Positions 1-7,208 of a stretch of DNA of 64,000 bases are shown here, in pieces; within the stretch, counting starts at the first letter, position 1, and the number at the start of each line of letters is the position of its first letter. A program made the translations under genes and the position numbers. Where the stretch lies: positions 113,864 through 177,863 of the forward strand of contig MEED01000027.1 in NCBI GenBank assembly GCA_001724855.1, in the 5' to 3' direction. Source of the stretch: Lautropia sp. SCN 69-89. Lineage in GTDB: Bacteria > Pseudomonadota > Gammaproteobacteria > Burkholderiales > Burkholderiaceae_E. The notes beneath the pieces were generated by a model. That model was not told where the DNA came from. It did not search any database and saw nothing but the letters and a program-made list of their open reading frames with translations.

Positions 1-890
1 TGCCAGGCGATCGCATCGGCTGCGGCGTGGGGAAGTTCGATCGCGCCTTGCAGGTCGCCGAGCCTGTCGAGCAGTGCGCCGAAGGCGGCCTGCGCATCGG
101 GCGCGACGCGGTCCCACCACGGCATGCGCGCCCAGCCGAGGCGCGGCGGGCGCGCCGGGTCGCTCGCGGCCACGCGCGAGAGCGGCGGAGCCGGCAGCGG
201 TCGCGTGGCCGCGTCGCGCGGGTCGTGGCCCCAGAGCGCCTCGGCCAGCAATGCCGCGTCTTCCACGGTGCGCGCGAAGACGCCCACCTGGTCGAGCGGC
301 GGCGACTGCGACAGCACGCCGCTGCGGCCGATCGCGCCGAAGCTCGGCTTGTAGCCCACCACGCCGCAAAACGACGCGGGCCGGATCACCGAGCCATTGG
401 TCTGCGTGCCGATCGCCAGCGGCACCATGCCGGCGGCGACCGCCGCGGCCGAGCCGCTCGACGAGCCGCCGGGCGTGTGGCGCGCATCGTGCGGGTTGCG
501 CGTCTTGCCGGGTGCATAGGTGGCCAGTTCGGTGGTCACCGTCTTGCCGATCGGCCAGCCGCCGGCGGCGCGCAGCCGCGCGACGAGCGCTGCATCGGCC
601 TGCGCGATGCGGCCGGCGTGCAGGACGGTGCCGTCCTCGGTCGGCATGCCCTGCACGTCGATGATGTCCTTCACGCCCACCGGCACGCCGGCGAGCGGTC
701 CCACCCGCAGCCCGTCTTCGCGCCATGCGTCGGACTGGCGCGCCTCGCGCAGCGCGTGCGCGGCGTCGAGCCAGGCCCAGGCCTGCACCTCGGGCTCGCG
801 CTCGTCGATGCGCGCAAGCAGCGCGCGCACGTAGTCTTCGGCCGCGAGGCGGCCCGCGGCGATGTCGCGGGCCGCCTCGGCCGCGCTCAA
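1..890 (-). CDS. Amidase signature family enzyme, 3' end beyond the window
   Basis: Hydrolyses a carboxamide to acid and ammonia; the substrate cannot be told from sequence. About 296 residues are visible on the minus strand. The catalytic Lys lies in VGVKDIIDV, and the Gly/Ser loop with the cis-Ser and nucleophile region reads GGSSSGSAAAVAAG, followed by GTQTNGSVIRPA, all typical of the amidase signature family. I place the start at a TTG one base after the dctM stop, giving an N-terminus LSAAEAARDIAAGRLAAEDY that fits family members. It is the last visible gene of the dctP-dctQ-dctM operon, so the transporter may import its amide substrate or product (inference). The C-terminus is cut by the left edge, so its integrity is unknown. 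Confidence 0.85.
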   Translation of the reverse strand, partial: MSAAEAARDIAAGRLAAEDYVRALLARIDEREPEVQAWAWLDAAHALREARQSDAWREDGLRVGPLAGVPVGVKDIIDVQGMPTEDGTVLHAGRIAQADAALVARLRAAGGWPIGKTVTTELATYAPGKTRNPHDARHTPGGSSSGSAAAVAAGMVPLAIGTQTNGSVIRPASFCGVVGYKPSFGAIGRSGVLSQSPPLDQVGVFARTVEDAALLAEALWGHDPRDAATRPLPAPPLSRVAASDPARPPRLGWARMPWWDRVAPDAQAAFGALLDRLGDLQGAIELPHAAADAIAW

Positions 891-891
891 C

Positions 892-2931
892 TCAGCGATA
901 CAGCACCTCCGGCAGCCACAGGCCCACCGCGGGGAACATGTAGAGGATGAAGATCGCGAGGATCTGGATCGCCATGAACGGCATCATCCCCATGAAGATC
1001 TGTCCCAGCGTGACGTGGGGTGGCGCCACGCCCTTCAGGTAGAACGCGGCCATTGCCACCGGCGGCGACAGGAACGCGGTCTGCAGGTTCAGCGCCACCA
1101 GCAGCCCGAAGAACAGCGGGTTCACGTCGAAGTGCCCGATCAGCGGAATGAAGATCGGCATGAAGATCACGATGATCTCGGTCCATTCCAGCGGCCAGCC
1201 GAGCAGGAAGATGATCACCTGCGACAGCAGCAGGAACTGGATCTTGCTCAGGCCGAGCGACAGCACCCAGTGCTCGATGATCTCCTGCCCCCCCAGCAGC
1301 GCGAACGCCGCGGAGAAGATCGACGAGCCGACGAACAGCCAGCACACCATCGCGCTGGTCTTCGCGGTGAGGAACACCGACTCCTTCATCACGTCGCGAT
1401 TCAGCGCCCGGTAGGCGATCGCCAGCACGAAGCCGCCGAACGAGCCGACCGCCGCGGCCTCGCTGGGCGTGGCCAGACCGAACACGATCGCGCCGAGCAC
1501 CGCGAGAATCAGGATCGCCAGCGGGAAGAACGACGACAGCAGCATGCGGAAGACCTGCAGCCGCGCGAAGTTCAGGATCGCGTAGTACGCGGCCAGCAGC
1601 GCGACCCCGCCGCCGAGCACGTACCAGAACCAGGCCGGCACCGGGGTCGCGGCCGCGGCGGACCCGGCCGCGGCGGCAGCGCCGGCGTCGGCCGCGGGCG
1701 GCGCTGCCGCCGTTGGCTGCGCTGCGGAGTCGGCCGCCGCCGCGCCGGCCGCGCCGTCGGCCTGCGCCTTCGCGGCCGGCGTCCCGGCGGCCGCCTCGGG
1801 CTCGGCCGCGGGCTCCGCGAGCTGGTCTCCACCGGGCTCGCCTTCCGTGGCCTGCTCGTCAGTGGCCTCCGGTTCGGCCAGCCCCTCGGGCTCGGCCAGC
1901 CCGCCCTCGTCGGCCGATGCGCCGCTGCCCGACTCGCTGCCCAGTTGCTCGAGCCCGCCGATGTCGACCGCCACCTTCGGCGCGGTCGCCGAGTTCCAGG
2001 CAAGGCCGATCACCACGGCCACCGCGAGCGCGGGCAGCGCGGTGACGAACAGTTCGCGCAGCAGGCGCGACTGGGGCACGCCGACGCTCGAGGCCCCCTT
2101 CACCGCCCGCATGAGCGCGGGCAGCGCGCGGTCGCCGAAGCGCTCGCGCACGCGCTCGATCTCGGCCGGCAGCGGCACCCGCCGCTCGGACTCGGGCAGC
2201 GGCGGCATCAGCTTCGGCTTGAGCTTGGCCAGCACGATCACGTAGAGGATGTACAGGCCGGCCAGCATCAGGCCGGGGAAGAACGCGCCCGCGTACAGCT
2301 GCACCACCGAGACGCCGGCGGTCGCGCCGTAGACGATCAGCAGCACCGAAGGCGGAATCAGGATGCCCAGACAGCCGCCGGCGGTGATCGAGCCGGCCGA
2401 GATCCGGGTGTCGTAGCCGGCCTTGAGCATCGACGGCAGCGCGAGCAGGCCCATCAGCGTGACCACCGCGCCGACGATGCCGGTGGCGGTGGCGAACACC
2501 GCGCAGGTGAAGATGGTGGCCACCGCGAGCGAGCCCGGCAGCCGCGCCATCGCCAGGTGCAGCGACTTGAACAGGCGTTCGATCAGGTTGGCCCGCTCGA
2601 CCAGGTAGCCCATGAAGACGAACAGCGGCACCGCGATCAGTACGTCGTTGGCCATCACCGCGTAGGCGCGCTGCACCATCAGGTCGAGCGTCTGCTGGAT
2701 TGCCTGCTCGGTGCTTCCGGTTCGCTCCATGTAGGCGAAGAACGCGAACATCACGCCCATGCCCATCAGCGTGAACGCGGTCGGGAAGCCGAGCATGATC
2801 GCCGCGACGATCAGCGCCAGCATCAGCAGGCCGAGGTGACCGCTGGTGAGCGCACCCCACGGCATGAGGATCACCACCGCGGCGACGATGAGTCCGAGGA
2901 TCGAGACTCCGAAGACAAGTTCCTTGCGCAT
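892..2931 (-). CDS. dctM: TRAP transporter large permease DctM with long Ala/Glu-rich insertion
   Basis: Large membrane subunit of a tripartite ATP-independent periplasmic transporter; it forms the ion-coupled translocation path in the inner membrane. The protein has 679 residues against about 430 for classical DctM. Residues 1 to about 310 and about 440 to 679 are hydrophobic multi-helix segments with family motifs such as GILIPPSVLLIVYG and VGSFGGFVLAI. Between them lies a block of roughly 120 residues rich in Ala, Glu, Pro and Gly, directly after a helix and before another (VPAWFWYVLGGG), so probably a solvent-exposed loop. The gene lies 12 bp after dctQ and abuts the amidase start, so all are likely co-transcribed. 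The family call is firm; the ligand is unknown. Confidence 0.93.
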   Translation of the reverse strand: MRKELVFGVSILGLIVAAVVILMPWGALTSGHLGLLMLALIVAAIMLGFPTAFTLMGMGVMFAFFAYMERTGSTEQAIQQTLDLMVQRAYAVMANDVLIAVPLFVFMGYLVERANLIERLFKSLHLAMARLPGSLAVATIFTCAVFATATGIVGAVVTLMGLLALPSMLKAGYDTRISAGSITAGGCLGILIPPSVLLIVYGATAGVSVVQLYAGAFFPGLMLAGLYILYVIVLAKLKPKLMPPLPESERRVPLPAEIERVRERFGDRALPALMRAVKGASSVGVPQSRLLRELFVTALPALAVAVVIGLAWNSATAPKVAVDIGGLEQLGSESGSGASADEGGLAEPEGLAEPEATDEQATEGEPGGDQLAEPAAEPEAAAGTPAAKAQADGAAGAAAADSAAQPTAAAPPAADAGAAAAAGSAAAATPVPAWFWYVLGGGVALLAAYYAILNFARLQVFRMLLSSFFPLAILILAVLGAIVFGLATPSEAAAVGSFGGFVLAIAYRALNRDVMKESVFLTAKTSAMVCWLFVGSSIFSAAFALLGGQEIIEHWVLSLGLSKIQFLLLSQVIIFLLGWPLEWTEIIVIFMPIFIPLIGHFDVNPLFFGLLVALNLQTAFLSPPVAMAAFYLKGVAPPHVTLGQIFMGMMPFMAIQILAIFILYMFPAVGLWLPEVLYR

Positions 2932-2943
2932 CGCTCGTTTCCT

Positions 2944-3540
2944 TCAGCGCGAGTGCGCTTCGATGTCTTCTTCGTGGTGCCTGACCATCGCCTTGAGCTT
3001 GTCGACGTCGACCTCCTCGACGTCCTCCTGGCGCTTGGGCCACTCGCCGTTCTTCAGGCAGACGATGCAGCGCAGGATCTCCACCACGCCCTGCACCAGC
3101 AGCAGCGCGCCGGCCACCGGGATCACCGCCTTGAACGGATAGATCGGCGGTCCCTCGGCGGTGATCGACGAATGCTCGCGGATCGCGAACGACTCGCCCG
3201 CGTACTGGTAGCCGGCCCAGACCAGCGCGACGATGCCCGGGATGAAGAACACGATGTACAGCGTCAGGTCGAAGAACGCCTGCGTGCGCGGCGAGAAGAA
3301 GCCGTACAGGATGTCGCCGCGCACGTGCCCGTTGGCCGACAGCGTGTAGGCGCCGGCCATCATGAACAGCGTGCCGTAGAGCATGATCTGCGCGTCGAAG
3401 GCCCACGGGTGCGGCGCGTTCAGCACGTAACGCGAGAACACTTCCCAGGTGATCAGGGCCGTGAGCGCGACGATCAGCCACGCGAAGAAGTGGCCGATCC
3501 GGGTGTTGAACCGGTCGACCGTCAGGAATAGCTTCTGCAT
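2944..3540 (-). CDS. dctQ: TRAP transporter small permease DctQ
   Basis: Small membrane subunit of the same TRAP transporter, pairing with DctM. About 198 residues from the ATG giving MQKLFLTVDRFNTRIGHFFAW; an upstream ATG 14 codons earlier is possible but adds an Arg-rich leader unlike the family. Four hydrophobic helices are visible: residues about 18-38, 50-70 (IMLYGTLFMMAGAYTL), 90-115 and 140-160, with the usual DctQ phrase WEVFSRYVLNAPHPWAFDA after helix 1. The C-terminus is charged (EDVEEVDVDKLKAMVRHHEED). It sits between dctP and dctM, which supports the call. Confidence 0.92.
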   Translation of the reverse strand: MQKLFLTVDRFNTRIGHFFAWLIVALTALITWEVFSRYVLNAPHPWAFDAQIMLYGTLFMMAGAYTLSANGHVRGDILYGFFSPRTQAFFDLTLYIVFFIPGIVALVWAGYQYAGESFAIREHSSITAEGPPIYPFKAVIPVAGALLLVQGVVEILRCIVCLKNGEWPKRQEDVEEVDVDKLKAMVRHHEEDIEAHSR

Positions 3541-3671
3541 GTCGGGCCTGCGTCTTTCGGTGCGCGGCTGCACGCGGGCCATTTGCGACGCCGCGCGGAA
3601 GGCGGCGGCCGGCCCCGAGCCGGGAGGAAGCGGCGCGGGAGCCGCTGGCCCCGCGCCGGTGCTGCGCTAGA

Positions 3672-4796
3672 TCAGGACTTCTTCGCCTTCTTCGGGCCGA
3701 AGTAGTGGTTGTAGGCCATCCGGCGGTTGGTGTTGGTGTCCATGTCCCACTTCACCGTGCGCGCCGCGAACGCGCGCTGCGAGTCGAGGATCTCCTTGAA
3801 CAGCGCGTTCGACTTGCCCATCTTCTCGACCACGCCGTCGTAGATTTCCAGCTGCTGCTGCAGGATCGCGTCGGGCGTCTTGTAGAACTTGACGCCGTCC
3901 TTCTTCTGCATCTCCTCGTAGTCTTTCGAGTAGCGGTCGATCGCCTTCCACGACATGTCGGCCGACGCCGCCTCGACCGCGTTGTCGATGATCGCGCGCA
4001 GCTTCTCGGGCAGCGCGTCGAACTTGGTCTTGTTGAACAGCACCTCGAACTGCTCGGCGTTCTGGTGGTAGCTCTGCAGCATGCACACCTTCGAGACGTC
4101 GGGGAAGCCGAGCAGCCGGTCGGAGCTGGCGTTGTTGAACTCGGCGCCGTCGAGCAGGCCGCGGTCCATCGCAGGAACGATCTCGCCGCCGGGCAGCGCG
4201 TTCACGGCCACGCCCATCGCGGTGAACACGTCGATCGACAGGCCGACGGTGCGGAACTTCAGGCCCTTCATGTCCGAAGCCTTGGTGATCGGCTTCTTGA
4301 ACCAGCCCAGCGGCTGCGAGGCCATCGGGCCGTAGACGTAGGACTTCACGTTCGCGCCGATCGACTGGTAGAGCTTCTCGAGGAACGCCTTGCCGCCGCC
4401 GTACTTGTGCCACGCGAGCAGCATGTTGGCGTCCATGCCGAAGCCCGGGCCCGAACCCCACAGCGCCAGCGCGTTGTTCTTGCCGTAGTGGTAGACGACC
4501 ACGCCGTGGCCGCCGTCGAGCGTGCCTTTGGAGACCGCGTCGAGCAGGTTGAACGCCGGCACCACCGCACCGGCTGGCAGCACCTCGATCTTCATGTCGC
4601 CGCCGGTCATGTCGTTGACCTTCTTGGCGAAGTCGAGCGCGTACTCGTGGAAGATGTCTTTCGACGGCCACGTGCTCTGCCAGCGCATCGAGATCGGTCC
4701 CTGGGCCTTGGCGATCATCGGGAACGCGAGCGTGCCGGCACCGGCGGCGGCGGCGCCGCCGAGGAACTTGCGGCGGGAGCGGGTCTGTTCGGTCAT
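3672..4796 (-). CDS. dctP: TRAP transporter substrate-binding protein DctP, Tat-exported
   Basis: Periplasmic binding protein that captures the ligand for DctQM. 374 residues. The chosen ATG is preceded by AAGGAGG at good spacing. The N-terminus has a twin-arginine signal (SRRKFLGG) followed by an Ala-rich hydrophobic stretch and a likely cleavage near AKAQ, residue 31. The mature part contains the DctP-family core FRTVGLSIDVFTAMGV and LPGGEIVPAMDRGLLDGAEF, which resembles the branch including the 2-oxoacid binder TakP; this ligand guess is inference. It is the first gene of the operon, 130 bp before dctQ, and is separated from trkA by about 180 bp that presumably holds the promoter. Confidence 0.93.
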   Translation of the reverse strand: MTEQTRSRRKFLGGAAAAGAGTLAFPMIAKAQGPISMRWQSTWPSKDIFHEYALDFAKKVNDMTGGDMKIEVLPAGAVVPAFNLLDAVSKGTLDGGHGVVVYHYGKNNALALWGSGPGFGMDANMLLAWHKYGGGKAFLEKLYQSIGANVKSYVYGPMASQPLGWFKKPITKASDMKGLKFRTVGLSIDVFTAMGVAVNALPGGEIVPAMDRGLLDGAEFNNASSDRLLGFPDVSKVCMLQSYHQNAEQFEVLFNKTKFDALPEKLRAIIDNAVEAASADMSWKAIDRYSKDYEEMQKKDGVKFYKTPDAILQQQLEIYDGVVEKMGKSNALFKEILDSQRAFAARTVKWDMDTNTNRRMAYNHYFGPKKAKKS

Positions 4797-4974
4797 GCGA
4801 AGCCTCCTTGTGGGAAATCGTTCGGTAAGACAGGGGGAGCCGGGATCGCCCGGGCGGTGCTGCGGCAAGACGAAGCACGCATCGTAGCGGCCGACGCCGG
4901 CCTTGTCACCGGGGCCGCAATACCCACGCGGGTTTACCCGCACCGGATTCATACCGCATGGCGAAAGGCAGCGC

Positions 4975-6393
4975 TCAGAAGAAGCCGACGCCGACCTGGA
5001 ACAGCTTCTCGACCTTGGGGATGATCCGCTTGTTCTCGACGAAGACGATGACGTGGTCTTCGGACTGGATCACGGTGTCGTGGTGCGCCATGATCACGTC
5101 GGCGCGCGATGTGTCGCGGCGCGCGCCGAGCGCGCCGATCTCGGTCGAGCGCACGATCGCGCCGATGGTCGCGCCACGCGGCAGGTCGATCTGCTCGATG
5201 CGCCGGCCCACCACCCGCGAAGACTTGGGGTCGCCGTGCGCGATCGCCTCGAGCGCCTCGGCCGCGCCGCGGCGCAGCGAGTGCACCGCCACCACGTCGC
5301 CGCGGCGCACGTGCGCGAGCAGCTTGCCGATCGTGGTCTGCGACGGAACGATGGCGATGTCGATGCGGTTGCCCTCGACGAGGTCGGCGTAGGCCTGGCG
5401 GTTGATCAGCGCGATCGTGCGCCGCGCGCCCATCCGCTTGGCGAGCATGCACGACATGATGTTGTTCTCGTCGTCGGAGGTGAGCGCGACGAACAGGTCC
5501 ATGTCGGCCACCGCCTCGTCGGCGAGCAGGTCCTCGTCGGTGGTGTCGCCGTTGAGCACCAGCGTCGACGACGGCAGTTGCGTCGACAGGTAGTTGCAGC
5601 GGGTGCGGTTCATCTCGATCAGCTTCACCTGGTACTGCGAGCCCAGCGCGCGCGCCAGCCGCAGGCCGATGTTGCCGCCGCCGGCGATCATCACGCGGCG
5701 CACCGGCTTGTCCATGCGGCGCAGGTCGGAGAGCGCAGTGCGGATGTGCTCGGAGGCCGCCAGCAGGAACACCTCGTCGCCGGGCTCGATCATCGTGTCG
5801 CCGTCGGGCCGGATCGAGCGGTCGTTGCGGAAGATCGCCACGATTCGCATGTCGACGTTCGGGTGCTCGGCGCGCAGGTCGCGGATCTGGCGCCCGACCA
5901 GCGGTCCGCCGGCATACGAGCGCACCGCGACCAGCCCGGCGCGGCCATCGGCGAACTCGAGCACCTGCAGCGCCTCGGGGAAGTGGATCAGCTTGAGCAC
6001 GTAGTCGGTGACCGTCTGCTCGGGGCAGATCAGCCGGTCGACGTAGAAGCCGCCGTCGCCGGTGATCTCGGGGTGGTCCTGGAACTCGGGGGCACGGATG
6101 CGCGCGATGCGCGTGGGCACGTTGAACAGGCGGGCCGCGAGTTGGCAGGCGACCAGGTTGGTCTCGTCGCGCGCGGCGGTGGCGATCAGCATGTCGGCAT
6201 CGGCGGCACCGGCCTGCTCGAGCACCGGCGGATGCGTGCCGTTGCCGGCGACGGTGCGCAGGTCGAGCTTGTCCTGCAGCTGCGCGAGCTGCGTCACGTC
6301 GGTGTCGACGACGGTGATGTCGTTGCGCTCGGAAACGAGGCTTTCGGCGACCGACGCCCCGACCCGGCCGGCGCCGAGGATGATGATCTTCAA
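4975..6393 (-). CDS. trkA: Trk potassium uptake regulatory NAD-binding protein TrkA
   Basis: Peripheral membrane protein that binds NAD(H) and gates the TrkH/TrkG potassium channel. About 472 residues with two tandem RCK-N/RCK-C units: the first Rossmann motif is at the extreme N-terminus (KIIILGAGRVGASVAE), the second at about residue 235 (VMIAGGGNIGLRLARAL). The start is a TTG that overlaps the ntrX stop (TTGA), the only start that places the Rossmann strand at the N-terminus; start by translational coupling is likely. Order ntrY-ntrX-trkA is common in Burkholderiales. Length matches the family. Confidence 0.95.
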   Translation of the reverse strand: MKIIILGAGRVGASVAESLVSERNDITVVDTDVTQLAQLQDKLDLRTVAGNGTHPPVLEQAGAADADMLIATAARDETNLVACQLAARLFNVPTRIARIRAPEFQDHPEITGDGGFYVDRLICPEQTVTDYVLKLIHFPEALQVLEFADGRAGLVAVRSYAGGPLVGRQIRDLRAEHPNVDMRIVAIFRNDRSIRPDGDTMIEPGDEVFLLAASEHIRTALSDLRRMDKPVRRVMIAGGGNIGLRLARALGSQYQVKLIEMNRTRCNYLSTQLPSSTLVLNGDTTDEDLLADEAVADMDLFVALTSDDENNIMSCMLAKRMGARRTIALINRQAYADLVEGNRIDIAIVPSQTTIGKLLAHVRRGDVVAVHSLRRGAAEALEAIAHGDPKSSRVVGRRIEQIDLPRGATIGAIVRSTEIGALGARRDTSRADVIMAHHDTVIQSEDHVIVFVENKRIIPKVEKLFQVGVGFF

Positions 6394-7208
6394 GAGCCCT
6401 GCTTGCGATACGCGCCGCGCGACAGGTCGATGCCGAGCTGCTTGAGCTTGCGGTACAGGTGGGTGCGCTCGAGGCCGGTCTTCTCGGCCACGCGGGTCAT
6501 GCTGCCGTGCTCGCGCGACAGGTGGTGCTCGAAGTAGGCGCGCTCGAAGGCGTCGCGCGCCTCGCGCAGCGGCAGGTCGAGCGGCAGGTCGCGCAGCGCC
6601 ACGCTGGCGGCTGCCGCGGCCGGGTGCAGCGCGACCGGAGCCGCGCCGCTGCCGGCGAGCGCCGCCCCGAACGCCGCCACTTCGGCGCTGCCGGCAGCCT
6701 CGCCGGCCGCCATCGGCGGATGCGCGCGCGCGCCGATGACGGGAATCGAGCCGACCTGCGTGGTGGCCTGGAAGCCGCCGGCGCTGCTGCGCAGGCTCGC
6801 CGCCGCGGCCGGCGCGCCCGGCGCCTGCTCGGCGCCGCCCGGGCGGCCGCGCTGCAGGCCGGTTTCGACGGCCTTGAGCAGCTTCTGCAGCGTGATCGGC
6901 TTTTCGAGGAAGTCGAGCGCGCCGATGCGCGTGGCCTCGACCGCGGTGTCGATCGTCGCGTGGCCCGACATCATGATGACCGGCATCGTCAGCTTGCCGC
7001 CGCTGGCCCACTCCTTGAGCAGCGTGATGCCGTCGGTGTCGGGCATCCAGATGTCGAGCAGCACCAGGTCGAGCCGGTTGGCCTCGCGCACCTGGCGCGC
7101 CTGCTGCGCGCTCTCGGCGAGCATCACCGTGTGGCCTTCGTCTCCGAGGATTTCGGAGAGCAGTTCGCGGATGCCGATTTCGTCATCCACTACGAGGATT
7201 TCCGCCAT
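6390..7208 (-). CDS. ntrX: NtrX-like response regulator without AAA+ domain
   Basis: Partner response regulator of the NtrY kinase next to it. 272 residues: receiver domain 1 to about 122 with acidic pocket DDE at 8-10, phospho-acceptor Asp52 (LLDIWMPD) and a Lys in LEKPI near 106; an Ala/Gly-rich linker about 125-215; and a Fis-type helix-turn-helix at the C-terminus (MTRVAEKTGLERTHLYRKL). The central sigma54-activating AAA+ domain of classical NtrX (about 450 residues) is absent, with no GAFTGA or Walker motif. It therefore probably acts as a DNA-binding regulator that cannot remodel sigma54 polymerase (inference). It overlaps ntrY by 26 bp and trkA by 3 bp. Confidence 0.88.
   Translation of the reverse strand: MAEILVVDDEIGIRELLSEILGDEGHTVMLAESAQQARQVREANRLDLVLLDIWMPDTDGITLLKEWASGGKLTMPVIMMSGHATIDTAVEATRIGALDFLEKPITLQKLLKAVETGLQRGRPGGAEQAPGAPAAAASLRSSAGGFQATTQVGSIPVIGARAHPPMAAGEAAGSAEVAAFGAALAGSGAAPVALHPAAAAASVALRDLPLDLPLREARDAFERAYFEHHLSREHGSMTRVAEKTGLERTHLYRKLKQLGIDLSRGAYRKQGS

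Noticed and set aside
862..3531. Very long plus-strand open frame rich in Arg, His, Glu and Gln
   Set aside because: It is antisense to dctM and dctQ, which have clear family motifs and ribosome binding sites. Long open antisense frames are expected at this GC content.
4903..6537. Plus-strand open frame opposite trkA
   Set aside because: No motif; mirrors the third-position bias of trkA and ntrX.
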